DNA of 64,000 bases from NCBI GenBank assembly GCA_900074725.1, contig LT598454.1, positions 502,854 to 566,853 on the forward strand, given 5' to 3'. Positions 1 through 8,964 of this stretch are shown here, in pieces. Position 1 is the first letter of the stretch; each line of letters opens with the position of its first letter. The notes below the pieces were generated by a model, which was not told the origin of the DNA, did no database searches, and saw only the letters and a list, made by a program, of their open reading frames with translations. The stretch is from Lachancea dasiensis (taxonomy: Eukaryota; Ascomycota; Saccharomycetes; Saccharomycetales; Saccharomycetaceae). Made by a program: the position numbers and the translations under genes.

Positions 1-188
1 GCGGGTTTATCGCTTTTGGTTTGGCCATCGTACTATTTGTAATAAGCTTGAGGGACCTACCATTGTCTTAAAAATTCTCCAGCTCTTGGCTCTTTGTTGG
101 GCCATCAGGATCCGACGGACAAAATATTGAAATATCTTTTAAAAGCACTGACTTTAACAGGTATACTACCATTAGATAGCAGACGATA

Positions 189-1406
189 TCACCGCGGGAG
201 TGCCTGAAAATCGTCCCATACCTTGTCGCAAATAGACATGAACATTTTCTTGTCTGTCGCGGCTTCAAGAAGCGAGAATGAAAATCCAAAACTGTCATTC
301 TGCAATCGCAATTCTCCATCCATTGTTGTACCAGCCATATGCGTGCTCCTGGTATCTCCTGTGGGCTCTGCTCCTTCCTCAATTGCCAAATCCACTTCCT
401 CATTATCGCTTTCTGCCTTTGCCACGGCGGGCTTCATCTTTGATGCTTCTTTTGGGCTTCGTCTGGCAGAAGCAGCTGGGTTCATTACAGGTGTTTGACG
501 GCCTTTGGAACCGAAAAACTCATCGCGAGCGCTTTGAGGTTGCGCTTGAAACGGCGCCCAGCGACTTTCACTATTGCCAAATAGATCACGCGTTCCGACA
601 CCAGGGTTCTGATTTCGATAAGTCTCGAAATCTTGCTGCAAAGTCGCGCCTGGAATGGAAGTATTAGGAAACGGAGGTTGTAACACGGTATATGGAACTG
701 GAGCAATCATGTAGGGCATTTGGTAGCTATTCTGAATGGGGCCGTGACCCATTTGGTAGCCCATGGCGGTGGGGGGAGGCTGTGCATAATAGCCATATGG
801 GGTGAACGGAGCGGCGTTGGCGTTTGCCAAGGCGGACCAATGTGTAAGTCGGGGTTTTCTCTGAATTCGTGGGTCTGATTCAGTAGGTCTGCCCAAATAT
901 TGGACTCTAGCTCTTCCTCTGGGATGGCGAGTGGTGTGCGCCGGCGCGCTCCTGGCTCCATTTTGTGCGTTCATGTGTCCATGTCCCTTGCTTGCGGTTG
1001 ATCTTGATCTACTTTCGATGCCATTGGAACATATTTTGAGGGGCGGGGGGATCCTACGCCGCTTGAGAGACTTCGAGCTGGTTCTGCTTGCGTTGGCTTC
1101 TAAATCACCGGACCCGGATACTATTGCATTTGGGGTTTGTTGAACTTGTTCGAGAATCGCTTCCTCTGGAACGTCTGATGAATTTTTTATGACGTCTTTC
1201 TGTCGCTCACTCAGTCTTTGAATCGCCCCTTTTTGATCTTTGGCAATATCCCTCGACATCTGCATCGTTGAAAGCATTCGGCCATCCATATTACCCAAAC
1301 CTGGAGAGACACACTGTAGCCCCAGCTTTATGAGCCTTTGACGATTTTCCTTTTCCTTAGAAGGATCTTTCTCTGCATTGGTATGTGATTCCGGGGTCTT
1401 GTTCAT
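189..1406 (-). CDS. DIG1: Dig1/Dig2-type repressor of Ste12
   Basis: Likely ortholog of nuclear Dig1, which binds and restrains the mating and filamentation activator Ste12 until MAP kinases Fus3 and Kss1 relieve it. The 405-residue protein is mostly low-complexity and has no enzymatic fold. Three islands match remembered S. cerevisiae Dig1: SLKRRRIPPPLK at 113-124, an acidic DLAIEEGAEPT patch near 340, and KMFMSICDKVW at 387-397 near the C-terminus; RVQYLGRP in the middle also fits. The start is the first ATG. The next gene on the right is CAM1, as in S. cerevisiae (YPL049C/YPL048W), which supports the call. A solo LTR lies about 380 bp upstream with its TATA box pointing at this gene. Dig1 versus Dig2 is decided by neighbourhood rather than by sequence. 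Confidence 0.86.
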   Translation of the reverse strand: MNKTPESHTNAEKDPSKEKENRQRLIKLGLQCVSPGLGNMDGRMLSTMQMSRDIAKDQKGAIQRLSERQKDVIKNSSDVPEEAILEQVQQTPNAIVSGSGDLEANASRTSSKSLKRRRIPPPLKICSNGIESRSRSTASKGHGHMNAQNGARSAPAHTTRHPRGRARVQYLGRPTESDPRIQRKPRLTHWSALANANAAPFTPYGYYAQPPPTAMGYQMGHGPIQNSYQMPYMIAPVPYTVLQPPFPNTSIPGATLQQDFETYRNQNPGVGTRDLFGNSESRWAPFQAQPQSARDEFFGSKGRQTPVMNPAASARRSPKEASKMKPAVAKAESDNEEVDLAIEEGAEPTGDTRSTHMAGTTMDGELRLQNDSFGFSFSLLEAATDKKMFMSICDKVWDDFQALPR

Positions 1407-1786
1407 GTCTTAAGGCTCCTCTGATTCAGTATACGTAACATGGGGCTCCTATTCGGACAACTCATCGCCTACATATAATTTAGAGAGGTATTATCTATCA
1501 CCTGTGAAGCGATGAGCTCTTTATCTCTATATACGATCATAGATTGTCGCATGTTTTCTCAAAAACGCTATCAATGGCAGGTAGGGTGTATGGTCTCGAG
1601 GCTATACTTGCTGGTGGTTTTCTAGTACTTTCAGAGCGAGTCAGAGTCGGCAGTTGCTGACTCGCTTAACAGTTTTCCAATTTGTTGGTAGACATCGTTT
1701 ACAATAATCTGAGTAGTTGATACTTAATCTGAAACTTGTAAAGCAACTTCTGGTGGTCTCGCAGTGGGTATTTGGACTATAGATAT
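1407..1786. other. DIG1 upstream region between gene and LTR
   Basis: No gene is visible. This 380-bp stretch is the proximal promoter and leader region of DIG1. It contains one TGAAAC core near 1729-1734, close to the Ste12 pheromone response element TGAAACA but with the last base different. I see no strong TATA box of its own. Confidence 0.4.
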
Positions 1787-2239
1787 TGAGGCGAATCTGA
1801 TTCATCAGTAGAAAGCTTACTAAATTTGTCTTGTAAGTCGGACATAGTCATTGTAAGATGAGTAACTTGGATCTAGGGAATTCTACTTATCTCTCCATGA
1901 TTATTTTAGGCATTAGAGTTGGTTCAGCTACCTGAACAAAAGCCTGGTATTTATACAATTCTCACTCGGTGACTCTGGTCAACATATTTATTAATCACCA
2001 ATTCTAGATCATTCTATTGCCCAAGGATTACGGCTTCAATGCCGTACACTACCGATAACTTATCAATGGCCAATCCCATTGGACAATAGTTGTTCTCTTC
2101 GGTTTGTCTTAGCTTGTAGCTCTATTTGTATGGCCTCGATTGTGTACTATCATTCTGTACCACTGTGTCACATATTTACTGACGCTGATTGTGCGATTAG
2201 ACGCACATCACCATCAGTTTATTCACATTATTCCCAACA
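1787..2239 (-). mobile_element. Solo LTR, Ty1/copia-like, copy 1
   Basis: A 453-bp block repeated at 29812-30264 in the same orientation, with no length difference and about 14 substitutions (about 3%, nearly all transitions). Read on the minus strand it begins TGTTGGGAATAA and ends CGCCTCA, so it has the TG...CA ends of a retrotransposon LTR. On that strand a TATAAATACC box lies at 1955-1946, and an ATG sits 19 bases before the 3' end, as in Ty1, where gag starts inside the LTR. The immediate 5-bp flanks (gatat and ataga) do not match, so there is no clear target-site duplication. I see no internal region, primer-binding site or second LTR nearby, so it is a solo LTR fossil, fairly recent by its divergence. 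The family assignment to copia is inferred from termini and layout. Confidence 0.88.
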
Positions 2240-2772
2240 ATAGAATAGTCCACATCTGAGGCGTACACCATACAAGATTCGGGCTGTTTTTTTCTTTTTG
2301 GGTGCAAGTAGGACTTAGTCTTCGAAGAATCTTTGAGCGGTTGGATGGCATAAATTGCTTGCCAAGGCATTTCTGTGTCATCGTCGTTCTCTGAGTCCCA
2401 TTGGTTGATTATCCACCTTGTACATTTTCCTTTTACTGACGTTGCCAGAATCACCTTGTACTATACTGACACAAGCTTGATGGTTACCATCTTGCAACTC
2501 GATGCTAATCAAAAGTACTATATCACTACCAGTCGGTAGTTTACAAAAGCTAAGTTACCACTAATTTAGTACATGTCGGACTAGCAGGTGTGTGGCACAC
2601 TCGGTAGTCTTTTGCTTGATAGATATACCATCATGGTTTCTTGTTCGTGGGTCTAGTTTGCTTCATGCGTATCAAATGAGACAGTAATAATAGGACAGCC
2701 AAGATTCCCCTCTATATGTCCAACTTTGTCCCCACGCTAGAGAACAGCTCTTGAAAGCGCTTCAGCTCAATA
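2240..2772. other. CAM1 upstream region
   Basis: A 533-bp gap between the LTR and CAM1 that must hold the CAM1 promoter. A minus-strand stretch from 2454 stays open into the LTR but begins at GTG and matches no family I know, so it is not called. I found no convincing Rap1 site of the type usual for translation-factor genes. Confidence 0.35.
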
Positions 2773-4038
2773 ATGTCTCAAGGAACACTTTACGGAAACT
2801 TTCGTGTTAGAACCTGGGTTCCCCAGGGTATCATCAAGCAGTTTGGCCTAGATGTCAAAATTGTTGCGCCTGAAGACCAGCCTGAGCAATTTGCTCTTGA
2901 ATTTCCATTAGGGAAGGTCCCTGGCTTGGTTTTAGCCGACGGCTCTAAACTAACAGAAGCCCTGGCCATCCTATACTACTTGCTGGAACTTGCACCTAGC
3001 TCTCAACAAAAAATCATGCTGGTGGGCTCTACCATCGAAGAAAAGGCTCAAGTTCTCAGGTGGTTGTCCTTCGCCAATAGCGATCTTCTCGTTCCATTGG
3101 CAGGGATTTTTGGTGCTTTACTGGGCAGCAAGCCATATTACAAGCCCGCGGTTGATGCTGCAACCGCAAAAGTGGATTCTGTTGTGGAAATTTTCGAAGA
3201 AAGACTCACGCACTACACTTATTTAGCCACCGAAGAAGTGTCATTGGCGGACTTGTTCGCCGTTGGTACCTTTTGTCGTGGTTTCCAGTATGTTTTCGGT
3301 ACTAAGTGGCGTAAGGCACATCCTGGGATTGTGAGATGGTTCGATACGATCAAGGAGTCTCCATATGTTAAGGAATTCTTTGCGGGTGTCAAGTTTTGCG
3401 ACACACCCTTGCAGCCTCCACAAAACTCTAAGAAGAAGGAAGCCAAGAAGGACACTAAGAAGGACTCAAAGGCTAAAGCTCCTGCTCAAAAAGCTGAAAT
3501 CGCCAAAAGTTCTGCTGACACCACTGACCCTGCTGCAACTCCCAAGAAACCAAAACATCCTTTGGAGCTTCTAGGCAACCCAAGTTTCGCTTTGGATGAG
3601 TGGAAGCGTAAGTATTCTAACGATGATACGAGACCTGTCGCTTTGCCATGGTTTTGGGAGCACTTTAAACCTGAAGAATACTCGATATGGAAGGTGGACT
3701 TTAAGTATAACGACGAGTTGACTTTGACATTTATGTCCAACAACCAAATTGGAGGTTTCTTCAACAGGTTGAGCGGCTCCGTCAAGTACATGTTTGGCTG
3801 CCTAGTTGTTTACGGCGAAAACAACAACAACGGTATTACAGGTGCCATCATGCTAAGGGGCCAGGACTATGTTCCAGCTTTCGATGTGGCTCCAGACTGG
3901 GAATCTTATAGCTACACCAAGCTTGACACCTCGAAACCAGAAGACAAGGAATTCATTAACAACATGTGGGCCTGGGACAAGCCTGTTCTCGAGGATGGTA
4001 GAGAAAGAGAGATTGCCGACGGAAAGGTTCTCAAATAA
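2773..4038 (+). CDS. CAM1: Translation elongation factor eEF1B gamma subunit
   Basis: Gamma subunit of the eEF1B complex, which recharges eEF1A with GTP during cytosolic translation. The 421 residues show the family layout: an N-terminal glutathione S-transferase-like region (about 1-80 and 85-215), a Lys/Ala-rich linker (about 218-255), and a strongly conserved C-terminal EF1G domain (about 258-421) with RPVALPWFWEHF, YGENNNNGI and NNMWAWDKPV. The start MSQGTLY is the usual N-terminus of Cam1/Tef4. The C-terminal domain is nearly identical to remembered S. cerevisiae Tef4. Position beside DIG1 and before SGF11 makes it the CAM1 (YPL048W) locus. Codons look strongly biased, as expected for high expression. 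Confidence 0.96.
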   Translation: MSQGTLYGNFRVRTWVPQGIIKQFGLDVKIVAPEDQPEQFALEFPLGKVPGLVLADGSKLTEALAILYYLLELAPSSQQKIMLVGSTIEEKAQVLRWLSFANSDLLVPLAGIFGALLGSKPYYKPAVDAATAKVDSVVEIFEERLTHYTYLATEEVSLADLFAVGTFCRGFQYVFGTKWRKAHPGIVRWFDTIKESPYVKEFFAGVKFCDTPLQPPQNSKKKEAKKDTKKDSKAKAPAQKAEIAKSSADTTDPAATPKKPKHPLELLGNPSFALDEWKRKYSNDDTRPVALPWFWEHFKPEEYSIWKVDFKYNDELTLTFMSNNQIGGFFNRLSGSVKYMFGCLVVYGENNNNGITGAIMLRGQDYVPAFDVAPDWESYSYTKLDTSKPEDKEFINNMWAWDKPVLEDGREREIADGKVLK

Positions 4039-4184
4039 GTGTGATAGGTTTTTGTAGAATGTCCCTGTGACGTGTTTTTTACGAATTGAGAGTGTATACC
4101 TAGAACCTAAGCGATGTGCGCTAAACCGTATAAAAAATACTCATGGCTGTTTACCTGTACTAAAGATAAGGGATAGTATTTAAG

Positions 4185-4193
4185 TATATAAAG
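4185..4193 (+). promoter_or_regulatory. TATA box of the P450 gene
   Basis: TATATAAAG lies 79 bp before the P450 ATG, a good TATA-box match at a plausible distance. A GATA core (AGATAAG) lies just upstream at about 4164-4170. This suggests a regulated rather than constitutive promoter, which is inference. Confidence 0.5.
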
Positions 4194-4271
4194 CATCTGA
4201 CGAAAACACTCAATCCACCACGTCCGAAAGGTCCTATGTACAGCTTATAACAGTGTAGGTTTATTTTTTTC

Positions 4272-5915
4272 ATGATTGTCGTGGTCCTTGTGGGCCTACT
4301 AGCCCTTGTTTACAATTATGTGATATACCCACTATGTTTGAATGAGCTCATCAAACAGAAAATCCCAGGCCCGTTGCTCTACAAACTCTCGAGTATATTC
4401 ATTCTGAATGAAACTCGCAGAGGCAAGCGAAACTCACTTCTCCAACAGCTACACCAGACATACGGCCCGGTCGTTATGATAGGACCGGGAGAAGTGTCGC
4501 TAAACTCGCTGAAACTAAAGAAAGATATCTATCTCCGAAATTTTCCTAAAGAGTACTTTAAAGATGGTGTAAAAGTTACTGGATTCTATTCTCAATTTTC
4601 AAACTTTGGCCAGCATAACATGTTTAGTACCGGTGACAATGCTACTCATCTGGCAAAGAAGCGACCTCTACAACAAATGTTTTCTAAGAGCTCGATTCTA
4701 GCATCTGAAGGATTTGTAAGAAGCCAAGTAGAAGCTGTTAAAGATAAAATTATAAATTACGGCAATAACGCAAATGTGAATGTTTACTCCCTTTTTTCAG
4801 CGTTGGCCATGGACGTTGTATCGGGAACGGAATATGGAACTAAGTTCAGCACCAATTTTGTTGACGAACTATCACATAGTTCAAAAACTTTGAAGCTTGA
4901 ACGAAGTATTTTTGATGACTTTAGAGACAATACATCCCTCTGGTTCTATGTGACGCTTTGTCCAGCTTTATTGCCAATGGCGTCAAAATGGAAGAAAATC
5001 GATGGCGCTTCAGCCAGATCCGCAAGTTGGATGTATAAAAACTTTGAAAAAGCTTTGAATGCAGTGATTCAAAATGAGGACGTTAACTCTAAGGACTTCC
5101 CAATTCCTACCGTGATAGAGACAATGTTCGCGCATCGGATGCGGACTTCAGGGGGGAAGTTTCTCCCCGACGATCAACTTAATGCAATAGCAAGTGAAAT
5201 AGCTGATCAGGTTGTTGCAGGACATGAAACCACAGGTATTACCCTATCCTACTTGTTCTGGGAACTGTCGCGTCCTGCTAACGCACATTGGCAAGAAAAA
5301 TTGAGGAAAGACGTTAAAGGGTTCCGAGACTCCAGAGAGCTGGATGACAAACCAGTTTTGAATGCGATATTGCAAGAGACCTTGCGACTACATGCTGCAA
5401 TTCCAGGTTTGGAGCCACGCTTTGTGCCCGCAGGCAAAACGCTGAATTGCAGCATAGGACAGAGAAACTTCGCTATACCCGAAGGCACAGTCGTCGCTAT
5501 GCAGCCTTGGACTTTGCATCGTCTTCCTGTATTTGGGCCGGATCCAGATATTTTCAAACCCGAAAGATGGCTCAGGAATCGCGGCGAGAACGAAGAGGCC
5601 TTCTCTGCAAGGATGCGGGAAATGAGCTCCGCAATCTTCACTTTTGGACAGGGAAATCGCATGTGCATCGGCATGCACCTGGCTCTTTGCCAAATAAAGT
5701 TATGCATGGCATCGCTATTTTCGCAGTTTCAGACGCGCATAAGCTCGGATTGGTGCCCTATTATTGATCCCGGACACTCTGCTGTGAAGGTCGGCATGCA
5801 ATATGGATCTACAGACCTTGATAAAATGTCCATGGCCGACGCCTACACGACGCACCCTATACACCACGAGTGCTGGCTCCAGTTCGAAAATATCCAGGAT
5901 GGTGCCTCGAAATAG
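4272..5915 (+). CDS. Cytochrome P450 monooxygenase, substrate unknown
   Basis: A 547-residue heme monooxygenase. Visible P450 hallmarks are an N-terminal membrane anchor (about 2-20, then a PGP hinge), the oxygen-binding I-helix AGHETT (316-321), the K-helix ExxR as ETLR (369-372), a PERW element (about 430), and the heme loop FGQGNRMCIG with the ligand Cys at about 465. It is therefore probably an active ER-anchored enzyme needing an NADPH-P450 reductase. It does not look like Erg11, Erg5 or Dit2, the three P450s I know from S. cerevisiae, and nothing equivalent lies at this place in the S. cerevisiae order. The C-terminal tail past the usual P450 end (about 35 residues) is unusual. It sits in tandem 233 bp after CAM1 and 885 bp before catalase. 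The substrate cannot be told from sequence. Confidence 0.95.
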   Translation: MIVVVLVGLLALVYNYVIYPLCLNELIKQKIPGPLLYKLSSIFILNETRRGKRNSLLQQLHQTYGPVVMIGPGEVSLNSLKLKKDIYLRNFPKEYFKDGVKVTGFYSQFSNFGQHNMFSTGDNATHLAKKRPLQQMFSKSSILASEGFVRSQVEAVKDKIINYGNNANVNVYSLFSALAMDVVSGTEYGTKFSTNFVDELSHSSKTLKLERSIFDDFRDNTSLWFYVTLCPALLPMASKWKKIDGASARSASWMYKNFEKALNAVIQNEDVNSKDFPIPTVIETMFAHRMRTSGGKFLPDDQLNAIASEIADQVVAGHETTGITLSYLFWELSRPANAHWQEKLRKDVKGFRDSRELDDKPVLNAILQETLRLHAAIPGLEPRFVPAGKTLNCSIGQRNFAIPEGTVVAMQPWTLHRLPVFGPDPDIFKPERWLRNRGENEEAFSARMREMSSAIFTFGQGNRMCIGMHLALCQIKLCMASLFSQFQTRISSDWCPIIDPGHSAVKVGMQYGSTDLDKMSMADAYTTHPIHHECWLQFENIQDGASK

Positions 5916-6446
5916 AGGCCGTCTACGCCAACACCTATACATCACGAATATCTCACAGCCTGCTGATCCCAATCAATGAATGCAGAGACACACAGCTCGG
6001 GCTTCTGCCGTGAGAGCCTTGCATGTATCATTCCATACTACGCTGACGCCCGCTGGTCACGTTATACTATCCTGTCTTCGGCTTGAGCCTTGCGACGTCA
6101 AAACACATTGAGCGTCCGCAGACTCTCACTCAATGACATGACACTTACACCATGCCTCGCTTAAACCTGGAGCGGGACTCCACAATCACAGGCGGATGCT
6201 GATTCACCTCAGTACTCCTAAAACAAAGCAAATTCCAATCCACATTCGTATCCAGTGACACTATTTGCTCCTCGGGTGTTCGTCTTGCTTTCTCTTATTA
6301 CAGTCTATGATTATGAGCAACTTGTTCAGAGCAGACTTACAGCTCTCTCTGCCATCGCTTTGGAGTCCCGTCGCACCATCCCGGCTATATATTCGTGTTT
6401 GTATTTAGTATTGCGTATCGTGTACTACGGAGAAGCGCTTATTTTC

Positions 6447-6457
6447 CCCCGGAATTT
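6447..6457. promoter_or_regulatory. Putative Mig1 glucose-repression site
   Basis: CCCCGGAATTT fits the Mig1 consensus read in reverse (GC box followed by an A/T run). It lies about 350 bp before the catalase ATG. Peroxisomal catalase is glucose-repressed in yeasts, so the site makes sense, but a single short match is weak evidence. Confidence 0.35.
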
Positions 6458-6571
6458 TCGGCTTTAGGGTAATCAAAAACGGTTGGAGTAAGCGCCCAGC
6501 GGCTGCTCGTATAAGGTTATAAGATGACCTTATTCTAATCTCTCTCGGGTTTGCCCATTATCTGACATTGG

Positions 6572-6580
6572 TATATAAAG
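6572..6580 (+). promoter_or_regulatory. TATA box of CTA1
   Basis: TATATAAAG lies about 220 bp before the catalase ATG. It is the best TATA match in the gap. The distance implies a leader of roughly 100-150 nt if initiation occurs at the usual yeast spacing. Confidence 0.5.
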
Positions 6581-6800
6581 GCGGACCCAGTTGGAAGTTA
6601 CAGAGCTTGATCCTGACTCATTCGAAACCAAAGCTCCTCTCTTCTTTCGCAACATCTGCCACGTATAATTGGCTAGAACGGAGTAGAATAAGAGGAACGT
6701 TTATAAGAGAGCTATCCCTATCATTCTTTTTGTCGACAGACAGGTGTTGGTTGACTTATTGCTGAGGTCCAGGACGCCATACTATAATTAAAAGTACACG

Positions 6801-8363
6801 ATGGCCAAGGGAGATCACACTAGCACTGGCAAGGGAGATCCCACTAACACTTCCAATGTGAGATCGGACCGGATCGTGACGAACTCACAGGGAAACCCGA
6901 TTAACGATCCGTTTGCCTCGCAGCGGGTCGGCCAGTATGGACCGTTGCTGCTGCAAGACTTCACCTTGCTGGACTCACTGGCGCACTTCAACCGCGAGCG
7001 TATTCCAGAAAGAAATCCGCATGCACACGGATCAGGGGCTTTTGGATACTTGGAGGTCACCGACGACATTTCAGACGTGTGCGGCTCGGCCATGTTCAGC
7101 GAAATCGGCAAGCGTACACGTTGCATGGTACGGTTTTCCACGGTAGGTGGAGAAAAGGGTTCTGCTGACACGGCAAGAGATCCGCGTGGGTTTGCTACGA
7201 AGTTCTACACCGAAGAAGGTAACCTCGACTGGGTCTACAACAACACGCCTGTTTTCTTCATTCGCGACCCAACGAAGTTCCCGCACTTCATTCACACGCA
7301 GAAACGTAACCCACAAACCAATCTGAAGGACCCCGATATGTTTTGGGACTTTTTGACGACTCCTGAGAACCAGGTGGCCATCCATCAGGTTATGATCTTG
7401 TTCAGCGACCGAGGCACCCCTGCGTCCTACCGCAATATGAATGGCTATTCTGGACACACGTACAAGTGGTCCAATAAGAAAGGCGAGTGGTTCTATGTGC
7501 AGGTTCACATCAAAACAGACCAAGGTATCGAAAACCTCAACAACGAGGAAGCGGTCAAGTTATCGGGAGAAAATCCAGACTATTGTGGCCAGGACCTCTT
7601 CAACAACATCAAGGCAGGAAAATTTCCCAGTTGGACTGTGTATATCCAAACCATGACGGAAGAGGAAGCCAAGAAGCTCAACTTTTCCGTTTTCGACCTG
7701 ACTAAAGTGTGGCCACACAAGCAGTTCCCGCTACGTCGTGTGGGGAAGATGGTGCTGAATGAGAACCCACAAAATTACTTTGCGCAAGTCGAACAAGCTG
7801 CCTTCTCTCCCAGCCACACTGTTCCATACCAGGAGGCCAGTGCTGACCCGGTTTTGCAGTCGCGTTTGTTTGCTTATCCGGATGCACACAGGCACAGATT
7901 GGGTGCGAACTACCACCAAATTCCCGTCAACTGCCCGTACGCGTCAAAAGTGTTCAATCCCTCTATCAGAGATGGGCCCATGAATGTCGACGGCAATTTG
8001 GGCTCCGAGCCCAACTACTTATCCACCGCTAAAAGCTACAACTACATTCAGACTTCTAAACCTATTCAGCAACATCAGGAGGTGTGGTCAGGACCCGCCA
8101 CTCCGTTCCACTGGGCCACTTCTGCAGGCGATATTGATTTTGTCCAGGCCCGTGGACTTTACAAAGTATTGGGCCGCACACCTGGTCAACAAGAGGCATT
8201 GGCTCACAACGTTGCAGTCCACGTAGCACATGCATGTCCTGAAATCCAGGACCGCGTGTTTGCTATGTTTTCGCGTGTCGATGAAACCCTTGGCGACAAG
8301 ATCCAACGTGAGGCCTTATCTATTGCTCCGCGCCGCTCTACCAACTTGCAGTCCAAACTCTAA
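6801..8363 (+). CDS. CTA1: Peroxisomal catalase A
   Basis: Heme catalase that turns hydrogen peroxide into water and oxygen. The 520-residue chain shows the active-site segment RERIPERNPHAHG with catalytic His74, the distal Asn148 in NNTPVFFIRD, and the heme-ligand Tyr359 in RLFAYPDAHRHRLG. It ends in SKL, a canonical type-1 peroxisomal signal recognised by Pex5, whose gene is also in this window (57822-59537). That, and the neighbours SGF11 and RMD5, point to CTA1 (YDR256C) rather than cytosolic CTT1; S. cerevisiae CTA1 adjoins RMD5 in the same way. As remembered, S. cerevisiae Cta1 ends in SSKF, so the strict SKL here is a cleaner signal. The ATG fits the usual N-terminus. Confidence 0.97.
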   Translation: MAKGDHTSTGKGDPTNTSNVRSDRIVTNSQGNPINDPFASQRVGQYGPLLLQDFTLLDSLAHFNRERIPERNPHAHGSGAFGYLEVTDDISDVCGSAMFSEIGKRTRCMVRFSTVGGEKGSADTARDPRGFATKFYTEEGNLDWVYNNTPVFFIRDPTKFPHFIHTQKRNPQTNLKDPDMFWDFLTTPENQVAIHQVMILFSDRGTPASYRNMNGYSGHTYKWSNKKGEWFYVQVHIKTDQGIENLNNEEAVKLSGENPDYCGQDLFNNIKAGKFPSWTVYIQTMTEEEAKKLNFSVFDLTKVWPHKQFPLRRVGKMVLNENPQNYFAQVEQAAFSPSHTVPYQEASADPVLQSRLFAYPDAHRHRLGANYHQIPVNCPYASKVFNPSIRDGPMNVDGNLGSEPNYLSTAKSYNYIQTSKPIQQHQEVWSGPATPFHWATSAGDIDFVQARGLYKVLGRTPGQQEALAHNVAVHVAHACPEIQDRVFAMFSRVDETLGDKIQREALSIAPRRSTNLQSKL

Positions 8364-8670
8364 AGGACTGCTTTCTCTCTTGTGGTGCTCTCCCGGCATA
8401 AACGACTTGGCTTGACTTGCACATGCTGCCCATCTGGCCATGGGCAGCATGGCTAGCATCTATATAATTGAGACATAGCCTTATTTATAACCGTATTTAT
8501 TCTTGTTAATTTAGTTGAGTTATTGTCCGCTGGTGGCGCTTTTGTCGAAAAGTTTACAAGTGGTTGGCACCATTGTCGCTAATCAATCTTTTCCATGTTT
8601 TACAATTACACGTTTACAATTTAGAAAGATACTGATAGAACCGCCGTTCCCATACACCAAACAAACTCTC
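8364..8670. other. CTA1-SGF11 intergenic
   Basis: A 307-bp gap with the catalase 3' region (AT-rich tail around 8461-8510) and the SGF11 promoter. The SGF11 frame stays open upstream to about 8515 but without an ATG. No other feature is seen. Confidence 0.4.
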
Positions 8671-8964
8671 ATGTCTGCTCCAACGATAGAGAGTACGTCC
8701 CAATCTATCTATGATAACTTACTCTCCACGATGATCCAAGATATTGTTGCCAGGAGCACGACTCAAGCAAAAACCTTGCGTGCTAGATATGGAGACAACT
8801 CTACGACGTATTACTATGACAAATCTGGTGCCTTAGATATCAACGGTATGCCCAAGCAACAGGATAGCGCCATCTACTTTCATTGTACCCATTGCGGCAG
8901 GGACGTTTCGGCCAATCGGTTCGCAGCACATGTTGAAAGGTGTCTCAGTCGGGGGAGGAGATAG
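8671..8964 (+). CDS. SGF11: SAGA deubiquitinase-module subunit Sgf11
   Basis: Small zinc-finger subunit of the SAGA histone H2B deubiquitinating module, needed to hold and activate Ubp8 with Sus1 and Sgf73. The 97 residues contain the N-terminal helix (SIYDNLLSTMIQDIVA, about 12-27) that contacts Sus1/Ubp8, then a CxxC...H...C zinc finger with C72, C75, H87 and C91 in the motif HCGRDVSANRFAAH. I start at the ATG giving MSAPTIES because it matches the S. cerevisiae length (99 residues); the frame is open further upstream but has no earlier ATG. Position after CAM1 and before ELC1 matches YPL047W. Confidence 0.95.
   Translation: MSAPTIESTSQSIYDNLLSTMIQDIVARSTTQAKTLRARYGDNSTTYYYDKSGALDINGMPKQQDSAIYFHCTHCGRDVSANRFAAHVERCLSRGRR

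Larger units (their letters stand above)
5916..6800. other. CTA1 promoter region, no gene
   Basis: An 885-bp gap. I see no coding gene; open stretches here lack ATG starts or similarity. It carries the catalase promoter, with a TATA box and a Mig1-like site listed separately. I searched by eye for a peroxisomal oleate response element (CGG...CCG palindrome with the right spacing) and did not find a clear one. Confidence 0.5.

Noticed and set aside
1-188. Coding sequence at the left edge
   Set aside because: Open frames here are extensions antisense or out of frame to DIG1; the edge appears to be the DIG1 3' region.
4272-5915. P450 as Pul2 of the pulcherrimin cluster
   Set aside because: The PUL1, PUL3 and PUL4 partners are absent; neighbours are CAM1 and catalase. 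Sequence alone does not let me assign it to that family.
4272-8363. P450 plus catalase as a metabolic gene cluster
   Set aside because: Catalase is here by ancestral order (CTA1 beside RMD5), so adjacency to the P450 is not evidence of a joint pathway.
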